From: Tubiluchus corallicola
Taxonomy: Eukaryota > Priapulida > Priapulimorpha > Priapulimorphida > Tubiluchidae
DNA: 64,000 bases
Assembly: GCA_030141605.1 (NCBI GenBank)
Contig: JAQGDQ010000158.1
Coordinates: 186,001 to 250,000, forward strand
Direction of reading: 5' to 3'
Translations under genes and position numbers: made by a program
In this document: piece by piece, positions 25,401-37,879 of the stretch
Numbering within the stretch: position 1 is the first letter of the stretch
Layout of the letters: each line of letters begins with the position of its first letter
Notes under the pieces: generated by a model
Seen by the model: only the letters and a program-made list of their open reading frames with translations
Database searches by the model: none
What the model was told of the DNA's origin: nothing

Positions 25401-28400
25401 ATAACTGCAATTTTTTTACTAAATTTAGCAAATGAATGGGATATAATATAATAAGAGTAATATCCCACCTTGCCTCTCAGTTATGTTATTAATTGCTCAT
25501 CCAACCTTGATTATTGTTTTTCAGATGATAAAGTGTGGGTTCATGGTTCCTCGGCCACGCCCACACCACTCCTCGATGCTCTGGCTATGCACGGCAAATC
25601 TGCAGGACTGAAGAATGTAGAAATCTTGCATATTCTTACAGAGGGGCCATACGAATTGAGCAAACCGGAATACGAAGGTAACTTAATTTGTGTTTTTTTT
25701 GAAGTTTTTGCCTAAAAAGGAAAGGGCGTGGGGGGCTACTTTTGTTTTACAGTGGAAATGGTTTGTCTTGGAAATGCACATCAGAATGAAATGCTTCGAG
25801 ATAAGTACTGTGTTACAGCTTGGGCTCATTCTTATTGATATACGTAGATGTATATCTTAGCGTGTATATCTTAAATTATACTGGTACCATACTCTTCCTC
25901 CGCACCAACAAGATTTATTATTTTAGATGGTCTTGCAACCAGTTCTGACTTATTTATCAGGTATAGATTTATTAACATTTTCAAAAGTAAAGTGCCGTTC
26001 AGAATGGTATTTGCCAAATGCACAATTTTTTTACTGCACATATGCACTTCCGTATTTTTAATGCTATTCTAGGAGAAAATTTCAGACTTCAAATGATAAT
26101 CGTTTTCGGTAAATGCTAGTAAACTGCCAAATGTCAAATCATTCAGAAAGTGTGTATGCTTAGCATATAGGACCATTGTATTTGTGGGTATCTCAGTACA
26201 GGTATCTAAAACTAATTGACGTAAATTTTTGTCAGTTGCATTTCATTGATGATGCATGACCAAAGTAATGATAATGGCTCTCTTTTTTATTCTTCTTAGG
26301 TATATTCAGGATCAATGGTTTGTTCCTGGATGCTAACACCAGAGGTGCAGTTAACGAGGGAAGAGCTGATTTTGTTCCCATATTTCTCTCAGAAATTCCT
26401 CTCTTGTTTCAGAGGAACATTGTTGCTCTAGATGTAGCTCTTATTCAGGTAATATTTAAACTCTACGTCTATTAAAATATAAACTTACTATTTATACCTT
26501 GGATGCTGGTATTTGGAATCATAAACTTTATATGATTATCATGAGTTAGTTACTCTGCGTGTGTGCTTGCAAACCAAAACCGTCCATAAGTCGGCATAGT
26601 TAAAACTACGTTATGATGCTTCAAAGTAGAATGTACCAAAAATTTGGCCTAATGTCACTTTTTTGGTTTTTGTAAAGACAAGTGCTAAATATATTGGACT
26701 TTAGTATTTTAGCACCAAATTGTCAAGAAAATGTTTAAAAAACACTAAAAATCTAATTTTGTAATCCTATACATGTACTCACTTTTTGTCTAGAAACTAG
26801 TACTACACTTGAGAAAAATTGTATTTTCAAACTCTGGTAGTAACTCATGGAAGCAGTCATTTTACTTTTGGTTTTTTCTCTTGCCAAGCCCAGATCTTCA
26901 TCAGTAAGAGCCATCTACTGGATTTAAACATGACATCAATACATCAATGTGCTCTTGCAAAGTCCGTAGCAACCAATGTTTATGCGGTTGCTAAGAGTTT
27001 TGTGGAAAAGCGGCAAAAGACAATGGCTGACTTTAATAGTGATTTTGTCAATGTTATGTTTTTCAGTGTGCAGCCTGCACTTTAACTTCAATGTGGATTA
27101 TCTCAGCTTAGAAATAACATAGAGCAATGAACTTGGTATCAAAATGATCATCTTGAAATGGAGATTCAGGATATGTGAATAACTAGAAAAGTTTAATTGC
27201 CAACTTATGGACGATTTTGCTATGCAAGCACACTGATGATATTTAATCTGCAAAATGTTTGTGACATATTAGAGTTTTTGCAGCAAAATTTTCAATAAGG
27301 AAATTTTAGCTAACCAGTAGGTGTGGCCATGCCACTAATGGGTATGAAATAGATAAAAATTAATGAAATTATTTAAGGGATTTTTTTCTAGAAAGGTCTG
27401 TGTGTTCACAAAATTTGAGGGTCAGACAGCAGTTTAGTGCATTTAAAAATCATCTTTACATATTTCTTAATGTCTAAGGCAAGCAATGAAATTATTTTAG
27501 GAATTTGACCCATTGATGAGAATCATGAATTGCATATACTAGTTTGTGAGAATGGCAATTTTTTGGTAGTAGCTACTACTTTGATGCAACAAAAATTTGT
27601 TAATTTTAACCTTGCCAAATCTTGTTTATTTTGCGCTTTGTGACTCGACTATCTGCTATGTTACAGGAAAACAAGTATTTCCGTAGAACACTTGTGTAAA
27701 TAAAATTCTGTATCATGTACTATAGGATTTTACAGGTTTCACCTCCTGATGAACATGGATTTTGCACACTGGGAAGTGCTGTGGAATGTACAAGAGCCGC
27801 AGTCATCAATGCAAAAACTATTATTGGTAAGCTAATTGGTTACTATTTAGTTACCATTTGTTACCAGTGCATGGTAAATGATTTTACAGAATACACATTT
27901 TATCAAGTTTAACAAGCGAGTGAACTGTGTAAAATGCTTGCCTATACATTTAGCGTGGTGATTTTCTATTGGCTTTAGTTATGTGGTGAATGGTTGCTTT
28001 CTAAGTTAAGCATGATGAGGCATTTTTAAATGATCGATCTGGTTTTCCAATCGTACCAAATCTCGATAGTCACAGAATCCTGCATGTTACAGAGTTTAGA
28101 CATTTGCATGAACAGGGTGAGGTACTTTTCTGTGAATGTAGTAAAAGTATGAGTAGTATAATCATGGTATCTAGAAATTTGGTTTGTATTTTTGCTTTAT
28201 GCATTAATTTTCATAACGACCTGTTTGAATTGTTTCAAAAAATTTTACAGTAATAAGAACCTGCACTGCATTCTACAAGTTGTATTCCAGCTTTTTCAAA
28301 ATCAAGTGGTTGTCCATGATGTTGCACATTTTATTATGTATTCGTTTTTCTACTAAAACTGATCTATAGTGCTACGTGTTCTGTGATTCGTCATTGTAAA

Positions 28401-31400
28401 TCTACTTCTTACATGATAATAAATAGATCTAGTATTAGTGTTAGTTGTGGACAGTTCACTGATAAAATTTTTACAACATTTTTAATTACCACGGGTAATG
28501 CAAAATGAGTCCATAGAATTCACTACACATGGTATTTAAATGCTCATAGAGTTTCAATGTTAAACATTAAACCTAAGTTATTTTAATGTAGATAGACCAT
28601 TCAACCATATTCAAAAAGGCATAGCAAATTTCAAAAGGTTTTTATTGAATTGATGGGACTTATTACTACATGCAGCAATTGTCGTGAGATGTGTAAATGT
28701 CATTAGTGTTTTGTAGATTTTTTTGATTTTTTTTATGTAGCTACAATCACATTTTTGATACACTGGTATTTTGATAGATTTCATTTAACTGTTTCACAGA
28801 TATTAACAAACGTAAAATAATAATAACTAGTAAGTATTATTTTTGCTATTCGTGTTATAATCATGCATGCAATAGTTTTATATGTTTAAATGTAATTTGT
28901 TGTATTTTGTTAACTTGTAGGCCTGATTAATCCCAACATGCCTCGAACATTTGGTGATGGCGTGATCCACATGTCACACATAGATTTCATGGTGGAGGGT
29001 GAGATGGATCTTCCAGAGAGAGGAATCTACAACGTAACGGAGAGACAGAAAAAGATCGGAATGCATGTGGCTGGTAATCTAGTTTCAGACGGTGCTACTC
29101 TACAGATGGGTAAGATTACTGTTACTGCAGATGTGTAAAAAAAGCGGAAATTTTTAAAACCCATATGCAGCGTGACAAACTTGCTTGAGATTTTCTGTGA
29201 ATGTCATTTTAATCCTGTCTTAGTATACGTTTATTTGGGAAGTGGTGCTGACGAGTTTGGTACAGCTGTGTCCAATGTCTGCTGGACTATGTGTTGCATT
29301 TACTTGTTTTGAGGTAGTTGCTTCATTTTAGAGAATTATAAATATCCTGAAGAATCTTTTCATGTGTGTAGCAATGCTTGATAATGGCAGGCATTTTTGA
29401 GCATTTCATATCCTAGACCTCAATTTATCATGCAGGTATTGGGAATATACCTCAAGCAGTGTGTGAGCAGTTAAAACATCACCGTGATCTTGGCATCCAC
29501 ACAGAGATGTTTGGTGACTTGATGGTGGACCTGGTTGAACTGGGTTGCGTCACCAACGCCAGGAAAACAATAGCTACAGGTAAAATTGTTGTGAGTTTCA
29601 CCATTGGCAGCAAGAAAATCTACGACTTCTTGGACAACAATCCATTCGTGAGTACGTACCACATTATTTCTTACACGCTGAAGAAAATGTAGGTCGTTAA
29701 TTTAAAAAGGCAACTTTGTTAATGCAAAATGTTGCATAAACTGTTACGAACAATAGTTGAGAATCTGAAGCGTGTTTAGTATTTATACATAGTGTTAATT
29801 TTGTTTTTTGATTGTTTGCATTTTTTAAATTTAGTTCTTGTATTTTATTTTATAATAATTTTTTGTGTGTTTTAATGTTTTTTATTTTATTAAGAGTTTT
29901 TACTTTGTGTGTATAATACCGCATGTATTATGTCTGTGTATTATGTCTGATATTGCTATATGTTTGATTTAAGTGTCTGTCTGACCATATACAACTATGA
30001 ATGAATGAATGAAAGAATGAATTAATGTTCTAAAAAGTGTCATTGCATTTTGAAGCTTCTCTACAGCCAATGTCAACTAATATCGGTTGACATTATTGTG
30101 CTTTTAAAATTAATAAATATCTTTCTTCCCATTTGAAAAAGAACTACTAGCACACTCTATGTATAAATTTTATTGCAGTAGCTGCAATATTGTTCACCAT
30201 GGCAAAACGGTGTGAACTCCCGAGTTTTTAGCTTAAATTGAAATCTTTATCAATCTAGTATTTTCGATTGCATTGCTACCTCTGGTTTCATGTATGACTT
30301 TATCTACATTCAGCAAGGAAGCTAGAGTTAGGAATGATTTATGTATTTTAATAAAAGAAGCCTGTCTGTTGGCAATAATAATTATTATAACAGGCCTCTT
30401 CCAATGGTTTCATGTATGACTTTATCTACTTTCAGCAAGGAAGCTAGAGCTAGGAATGATTTAGGTATTTTAATAAAAGAAGCCTGTCTATTGGCAATAA
30501 TAATTATTATAACAGGCCTCTTCCAAAGTAGGTCTTCTCAATGTAATACATTCACTGGGTTCAGATAAGCTGCCTTATTATAATATAATTTAACGTACCT
30601 GTTATGATGGCTTATGCCTGTTTGATTTTACAAATGTTTTGTTATATTCTACTAATAATATATAGATGGCATTTCAGATGTGTGGAAGTTAATTTGGGTT
30701 ATAAACTTCATGTAATGTTTGAATGAGTTCCCTTTTTCAAATGTGCTGTACTCCTGGCTTATTATAATCATATAATTTAAGCGAGTGTTTCTCATATGTA
30801 TTAACTATTTTCCCATATCTTATAAAAGCAAGAGTAATTTGTAAAAGTTTGGTAGAGTATAGATACTTTGATGTATTTTCTTTCATTTAATGTTGAAATT
30901 TGTATGTTTTTTCTTTGAAAACATGAAAGATGCCATCGTTTTGAATAATAGCAAAAGCTTTTTATGATTATGACATTTTGCTTAATAATCGTTTTAAGTA
31001 ACAACAGTTCTGGCTGTACTTAAGTGCATTCAAGCTATATATCTTTTGTCTTTATTTTTTTATTAGTTTCTGCTATATATGTCCGTAAACATAAACCTTT
31101 TTTTTAATATGTGACATGTGTGATTCTTTGATCCCGTAAAGTAGAAGTTTTCTTTGCCTACCTAAATCTACTGTTAATAAGAATTTCACATGCATAAGTC
31201 AAGGTATGTTAATTATATTTTCAAATTGTTTTACTGCATTAAATGTATTTTTATTTGTATACATTTCTAGTGATGTCGGAGGTTGGATTTGTCAACAATG
31301 TGACGAACATCTGCCAGAATCCCAAAGTTACAGCCATCAATTCTTGTATTGAAGTTGATCTTACGGGTCAGGTTGTGGCCGACTCTATAGGCATGTCTAT

Positions 31401-33194
31401 GTATTCAGGTACAAAATTTCACATTTTCGCCGTATTGAATTTGCAAGTTTAAATACTCGCCGGAAAGGATTAAACATAAGTTTGGTTTTCCTTAAGTGCC
31501 AAAATGCGACATTTGTTTCTTTGTTGCCACTGTTTGATGTGTTTGTTCCATTCAAGCCATCTGGTACTCTGAGGAAGAGGGTAGTTTGTGCATGTATTAA
31601 TTTTTTTAGGACAAGGTGTAACTGTTAGGTCGCTTTAGCAGAGGTGTCTTATCTCAAAGATTCAAAATTAAGAGCTCCTAATAAAACTCCTTTGTATAAG
31701 CTACTATAAACTATAAACTCCGATTTTTTGCTCTTTTTAAATTATTTTCCAAGTCTGACACAGGTGGCGATTTTGTGGTGCTACGTTCAGTAATGTTTTG
31801 TGTCAAATTGTTAGGCATCCTGTCTTTGAATGTATACCACTGTTCCACCCTTTTTTTAGTCATTGCTTTTGCACATGTATAAACCTTCATTGTTCTTTTG
31901 CATAAGCCATCTGACTATCACTTTAGCTAAATTTCAGTAATAAGATTGTCATGAACTCATTTATATTCATGATCGTGTCAGCTATGAGAGGATATAAGAT
32001 TGTATTTGTTAACTCATGTCAGTAAATCTCCATGTGTGAACAAGTTAATATTTTGACAGTGCTCCCAGTGTTTTTATCTTGTAGGCAACTTGTAAGTTAA
32101 TGTCTAGTGTTAATACTTGACAAAAGTCTTATAAAACGATTACAGTGACTTTTTAATATAGCATTAATTATTTGCTTAGGTGTTGGAGGTCAAATTGATT
32201 TTATACGAGGAGCTGCTTTAGGTCTGGATGGCCTGGGGAAGCCAATCATTGCCTTTGAGTCAACAACAAAGACGGGCGAGTCAAAGATTGTGCCAATTGT
32301 TAAACAGGGTATGTATCATTACATCTAAAGTAATTACTTTATTTAACGTTCATGTGAAGTTGTTCTTGTAACCAAATAATTGGACCAAATTGTAGTTATG
32401 AAAACTTACCAATAAAATACTTCTGTATTTTTATGTCATGTTTTATAATTAAAACAAAAATGAACAAAAATCAAGTTTTTTTTAAAAAAAACAATTTTAG
32501 AATTCTAGTCGAATATCCAGATAAGACCTTTGCTGTTGGGTACCCATGCTCCCATACCATTTTGAGAATCCAGTTAAGCCTTGAAACCCATTAAAGCATT
32601 GTACTTTGTCTTTGAATGTTGGATATTGGGATCATTTTAGGAATTTCCCCAGCTTTTGTTTTTTGTTATGCCTTGCATGCACTCTTTAACAGTTAAAGTT
32701 GTGTTGGCTGATATGCTGAGAGAAATGAATTGAATTTCTTTGCAACTGCTTTGACTTTTCTTGTGTGCGATTAGAAATCTTTTACCTGCTCCTTGATTCC
32801 ACTTGCTTCAACTTTGAAGTTCATTGAAAATCAAGAAAAATATCACAGTATAGTATAAACAGTTGGGAATTGTTCCTTTGTTCAGAACTATTTCTGTTAA
32901 AATAAAATGTCTGATAAAGAAACTTTCATAAAGGCTGTTTTAAACCATTGTTTTTCATGAAAGTTTCTGCTGTAATTTGTACCTTTTATCTGTTTGTACA
33001 CTCATTTAGGTGCTGGTGTAGTTACCACTCGTGCTCACACACATTACGTCGTCACTGAATACGGTATTGCTCATCTTTTTGGTAAAAATCTCCGTCAGAG
33101 GGCGTATGGGCTCATAAACATTGCTCATCCTGATCACAGGGAAGATCTGGAGAAGGCTGCTTACGAACGACTAAAATGTATGCCTTCCCCATAG
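22491..33194 (+). CDS. Mitochondrial acetyl-CoA hydrolase / 4-hydroxybutyrate CoA-transferase family protein, 473 aa, nine exons
   Basis: Exons are 22491-22662, 25525-25677, 26300-26448, 27736-27826, 28921-29109, 29436-29651, 31271-31408, 32180-32308 and 33010-33194. All junctions are GT-AG and the total of 1422 nt divides by three. Residues 1-34 are basic, Ser/Arg-rich and almost free of acid, a likely mitochondrial leader. Family blocks are VWVHGSSATPTPLLDAL, GRADFVPIFLSEIP, VSPPDEHGFCTLG, HTEMFGDLMVDL, INSCIEVDLTGQV, GGQIDFIRGAALGLDG and HYVVTEYGIAHLFGK. Glu275 in HTEMFGD aligns with the glutamate that forms the CoA thioester in this class-I family. The enzyme moves CoA between acetate and short acyl-CoAs, or hydrolyses acetyl-CoA; substrate preference cannot be read here. 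Seven of eight introns are phase 1. The 9.8-kb body carries a MITE in intron 3. Confidence 0.92.
22663..25524 (+). other. Intron 1 of the CoA-transferase gene
   Basis: Donor CAC|GTAAGT and acceptor TTTTTCAG. AT-rich. It includes AATCGTTAAGCGAGGACGTACTGTA at about 23216-23240, which resembles the end of a mariner/Tigger-type element, and short ATTTT repeats near 23540. No exon was recognised. Confidence 0.6.
26561..27233 (+). mobile_element. MITE family C, copy 1, 673 bp, in intron 3 of the CoA-transferase gene
   Basis: It starts GTGTGCTTGCAAACCAAAAC and ends ...TTTTGCTATGCAAGCACAC. The terminal inverted repeats are about 34 bp with a handful of mismatches. The interior matches 33354-33958 along its whole length. 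The 88-codon open frame inside is not conserved in the other copy. I could not see a target-site duplication. Confidence 0.8.
27827..28920 (+). other. Intron 4 of the CoA-transferase gene
   Basis: AT-rich, with GTAAGC donor and AACTTGTAG acceptor. I saw nothing else in it. Confidence 0.6.
29652..31270 (+). other. Intron 6 of the CoA-transferase gene
   Basis: The donor is taken as GTACGT after GTGA. The stronger-looking GTGAGT four bases earlier would put an in-frame stop at the start of exon 7. The intron contains short ATGA repeats near 30000 and the 122-bp duplication at 30283-30526. Confidence 0.6.
30283..30526 (+). repeat. Direct tandem duplication of a 122-bp unit
   Basis: TGGTTTCATGTATGACTTTA begins at 30283 and again at 30405. 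Both copies run through GGAAGCTAGAG and end ATAACAGGCCTCTTCCAA, with only a few differences. Each unit also holds a GCCTGT/ACAGGC inverted pair around an ATAATAATTATTAT palindrome. Confidence 0.9.
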
Positions 33195-33353
33195 ATGGCT
33201 TTGCTTGAGCTTCTACCTCATCTCAGGTCAATATTCAACTTATGTTGCTTAGAATAGAAGAGTAGAGAAATATAACATCTTCTACATCTAAATCACAGCA
33301 TCAAAATCTACTACTGTCAACAGTACACCAAAGTTTGACATTCATTTGTAAAT

Positions 33354-33958
33354 GTGAGCTTGCGAACCAAAACTGTCCATAAGTCGGCATAATTAAAACT
33401 GGGTTATCGTGCTTCAAAGTAGAATGGGCCAAACATTTGCTTAATATCAGTTTTTTGTTTTTTATAAAAACCAATGCTAAATATATTCGACTTTTATATT
33501 TTATCATCAAATTATCGAGAAAGTGTTCAAAAAATGCTAAACATCTAATTTTATAACCCAGTACCCACTTCTCAGGCTAGAAAATAGTACTACAATTGTG
33601 AATAACAGAAGCAGTTATTTTGCTTTGGGGTGTTTTCTGCTGCCAAGCGCAGATCTTTGTCAAGAAGAGCCATCTAGTGGATATAAACATAACTTCAATG
33701 TGTTCTTGCATAGCTACCAACATTTGTGCATTTGCTTAAGTGTATTGTAAAAATGCGACAAAAACAATGGCTAACTTTAATAGCAATTTTCTGTGCAGCC
33801 TGCACCTTTCCTTCATTGTGGATTATCTCAGCTTAGAAATAACATAGAGTGATGAGCTTGGTATTAAAATGAACCCCATGAAATGGAGATTCAGGATATG
33901 TGAATAACCAGAAAAGCTTAATTGCAGACTTGTGGATGATTTTGCTATGCAAGCACAC
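33354..33958 (+). mobile_element. MITE family C, copy 2, about 605 bp, just downstream of the CoA-transferase stop
   Basis: It starts GTGAGCTTGCGAACCAAAAC and ends ...TTTTGCTATGCAAGCACAC. It is collinear with 26561-27233, in the same orientation and slightly shorter. It begins 159 bases after the stop codon, so it may be part of the mRNA. Confidence 0.8.
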
Positions 33959-36875
33959 ATATTTGCTTGACAGAAAAACTTGCAGTGAGGCACAAAAGTT
34001 TTTAAAAATGTTTCCTTGACTCATTAATCTGCACTTGCAGGTATCAGCCATGGTATCATTCTCTTTTTAGTTTCGTTTATCTTCAAAACCTGCTAATTCA
34101 GCTTTGACACTACTAAGAATGCTTATCTTCCTTGGTTAAATACTGTGCGGGGTATTACCTGCATTTTTATCTTTGATTTTGTAATTTTTTTGTTTGCTAA
34201 ATAGTGTTTTAAAGTGATCAAATTCTGTTTACAGCGAAATACTCTAACACTATTTGGTCGCTCTATTTCTGTTTATTTGGTCATTGTTTGCAACTAGATG
34301 AGATGCTGCTAAACCTTAGCTATATCTAATTTTGTATAATTTATCTACATTAAACTCGTACGTATTGTGAAATTTAAAAAAGTATATTTTAGTAGAAATC
34401 AGAGCAGTTCATGAAGGTTTGTGGAAAGCATGTGGTTATTTCATATGAATCACTGCACTTGTAGATTTTTTACGTGATTTTGATGATATTAATAAGTCTG
34501 TTCATGTTTTGTTCACTGCCATAATATGTGTAAGAAATTGCATATGAACTTTTTTGGGAGTACCTGTTACTGTTTGTACCATTGTGTTTTCCTAGATGAA
34601 CGTAAATACTGAGATTTACTAATTTATATAGCACGTTTTGCAAAAATCATTGAGTGATCATTTACAAGGTATGAAAACTAAGACAGTAAAAAAGCAGTAA
34701 GAATTAGGAATAAGAGTATCTCTCCAGGATCGTTAGTGATGCTGTGACGGAATGTTAAAGATTATGTATTTGCTCAAATAATTTTTGACCTGTTATCGTA
34801 TTTGTGTTTGTTGAAAATTGTTTGGCGTCAACGTATACAAAATTATGCATTCTGTCTAAGAAATGCAGAAGATGTTAAAGACATCATTACTTTTCTGTAC
34901 ACCTATTTCGTAATGACTTCAACATTAAAAACATTAAGTTAATAGCTCATGTTCACACAAAATCATTTCAGACAGATCAACAGAAGTGACTTTTCCTTTA
35001 TTACTCGTGCACTGATTTGATATCACTAAAATTTTGTAAGTTTAAAAACTCCGAGATACTGAAACTATCCAAGAATTTGCAGGGTAACTTCAATTCTAAA
35101 TGCTGTATAGCAAAAAAACACTTTGAGCAGAATTGCAGTAACAGACATGTCTATGGATCTAAAGTAATTAAGTAAAACTTTCATTTGTATTGATTTTCAT
35201 TTATATTCATTGCAGTGTAATTGTATTTGTTATAGTATAAGATTTTGTATTTACACCTGTTTATTTTATTCTGCCATTGCTCATAGTCTATTATTTACTT
35301 ATTGATTATTATAGCTATTAATGGTATTAAATTTTAAGGATAATAAAAATATTTTTTGCTCATTATATTATAATCATGCAACGCATGTGTAATGCAGAAC
35401 AGTTCGTTTTAGTTACTGTTATGATATTAGTATCAGTACGAATTCGAATCACTACGAATATACGATTACAAATTGCATTATGGTAAATAAAACTGTACAC
35501 ATTTGATTCTATATGCTAGTTTCACCTAAAAAAAGCAATACTGGCCGTCTTGCTTATGTATATATAAATGTTTATTATTATCAGTAAGAAATTTGAGATT
35601 CAATCAGCTTGGTGATTCAACTGATGAGCCCGAATACTTTTGTAATCTGACTAATTTACAACTTTATAAAAGACTGTGTAATTCTATGTTCTAAGACTTA
35701 TAAGGACTTATTATTGACTTCCTGTTATGTTTGTGTTTTAATGCATTTTTTATCACTATTATTCTCTAAGGTTTATTTGATAAGGAATCTTGTAATTTAA
35801 CAATTCTTTTGACGATTTATACTCCAAACTGCATTTTATTAAATTAAATGTAACAGTGTACATGTACTACATGAAGTAAATTGTTTGTCTGTTATCTCTT
35901 CTCCGGCATGCCAATTCTTTTCAGAAAATTTTCTCATGTACACAAAAAAATTAAAACTTTGCTTTGATTTTACACTACTCTATTTCTCAGACAGGTATGA
36001 AGTTTCTTACAGGTTCATGTATACTTTAAAGCTGAAGTGAAACGTGTTAAATATGGTGACGTCATTTGACTCACCTACTGTTAGTTAGTATGTGGTGGTT
36101 CTAAGACAGACTGAATTCTTGTGCCTGTGAACTGTAACAGTGTTGCTGTACATCATTGGAAGAAAAACAGCGGCTTAACAATGCTTGGCTTAAATTGCGC
36201 TTTTTGTTTCATCAGCTTCAAATCTTACTGATATTTTTTGCTATTTGTACTTAAGGCAATAAGATTACTTCTTGAGCTCTGTAAGAACATATGAATGCTC
36301 TCTTGAGAGACTGCAATAGACACTTGGTCCGGTCCATAAATTAACTTGGGATGTCCTGTCCCTGTGGTAAGCTTTTATTGACTGAGCTTGAATCTCACTA
36401 AAGTAATTGTACTGTAATCATTGAAATTAAATGTATTATCTAGATTTGTGTCGAGTTTATTCTCGTCTAGCTTTAGTTGTGGTGGTAGTTTTTACTTAAT
36501 TTTAAAATGCCGTTCTATTCCATCCCGGATATGTTTTAATAACTATCATAAAAGGCAGCTTTTTTCACATTGTTTCTAATAAGTTTGCACATTCTATTTA
36601 TTTACATGTATGACGTATGATAATAACCAATAGTGTTAACTATTTTTCATGTAATTTTTTGTGTATTACACTGATGAGAATGGAATAAAGTCTATGTTTG
36701 TGTTATTAAATCTCTAGAAAAAGATAGTTGTTGCTAGTTAAACAATATTTTATTACTAAAATATATTATTGCTCGTGTTTAGTTACTAACTGTTTAGTTG
36801 TCCAAGTTATTATATCTACATTTCAGTGTCAATGGTGTCAGAAGTGGCTATGAGTATGTCTGCATGTTGTAATGA

Positions 36876-36881
36876 AATAAA
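36876..36881 (+). terminator. Candidate polyadenylation signal for the CoA-transferase gene
   Basis: AATAAA in GAAATAAAAGTTTTA, with another at 36684. They are far (about 3.7 kb) from the stop codon, so earlier signals may be used instead. Confidence 0.25.
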
Positions 36882-37419
36882 AGTTTTATACATTAACACA
36901 TTGTACTTTGTTCACTAAAAAGCCCTACAAGATCACACGCCTTTACCATGCACAAAAGTAATAACTTTGTTTTCAAGGCCAAGTTTTACTGACATTGACC
37001 CTGGTTTTGTAAACATTTCCTAACTGCATCTTTTGAAGGGATAGTCTCCATTTCTATTTTCGTGTTATGTAAAGTGCAATATGGTACATAATGCACCCTA
37101 GAATATCAAACAACCATTTTTAGGTGCATAAACATTACTCATTACTGGACACTTGTTTTAAAGGGTCAAGGCATAGTTCATCACTGAGTACCCCTTGTGA
37201 TGGGGTCTAAATTTTGTGTCCTGTGTAGTATGACATTTCAAAAGTGCAATGATTTACTAAAATTCAACAGAGGTGATACTTCGGACCTACTCGTGGAACT
37301 ATTTTTAACAATGTATCGTGTTACACGCGGCACTGATGACACTTTTCAAAAATGGTACATTCTAAATTATTAGACTTCTAGTGGCTATTAGAGTAAATTT
37401 CCAAGTCTGAAAATCAAGC

Positions 37420-37485
37420 ATCTCTGTGGTGAAATGGTTAGCATAGCTGTCCGAAAAGGTCTTCGGTTCAAGTCCAAGTAGAGTG
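37420..37485 (+). other. tRNA-like sequence with A and B boxes
   Basis: TGGTGAAATGGTTAGCATAGC is a good A-box/D-arm match, and GGTTCAAGTCC is a near-consensus B box 26 bases further on. The whole is only 66 bases, the anticodon arm does not fold well, and the acceptor ends pair poorly. It is a tRNA relic or SINE head rather than a functional tRNA. Confidence 0.4.
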
Positions 37486-37873
37486 AAATTTTTCACACTT
37501 TCTAATTTACTATTGCTTTTGTACATTTATAGATTACTGAGACCAACACTGATCAATAAGCTGCAAATATGAGCTAAAGTTTTTGGCTTAATTCACCTGT
37601 TTCTAGTATTATTTTGGTCTTGAAATGCCTTAATTTGAAAGGAGCCCGTAGCCTTGAACTCTGTTTAACAAACTTTAATGCACTGATCAACAGTTTAATT
37701 TCTGATCCAATGTTACGTATGTAAATTTGACTACACTAATTGTACTTTGCTCAAAAACAAAAAAAAGTTTTTCATTTTTAAGAGAGTTAATTCACATGGA
37801 ATTTGTGTAGCGAGTGCTCATTTTTCAACAGTGTAAACATTCATTGTACAAAAATGTTAATTAAAGCAATTTG

Positions 37874-37879
37874 TTTATT
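37874..37879 (-). terminator. Candidate polyadenylation signal of the swiprosin gene
   Basis: AATAAA on the minus strand, about 1.04 kb downstream of the stop at 38917. It is about 1 kb from the last plus-strand signal of the convergent CoA-transferase gene. Confidence 0.3.

Larger units (their letters stand above)
33195..36890 (+). other. 3' flank or 3' UTR of the CoA-transferase gene
   Basis: Non-coding and AT-rich. It carries MITE family C copy 2 at 33354-33958. AATAAA signals lie at 35342, 36684 and 36876, the last two close to the convergent swiprosin gene. Which one is used cannot be told from sequence. No other exon was recognised. Confidence 0.4.

Noticed and set aside
26819-27085. 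88-codon plus-strand frame in CoA-transferase intron 3
   Set aside because: It lies wholly inside MITE family C copy 1 and is not open in copy 2.
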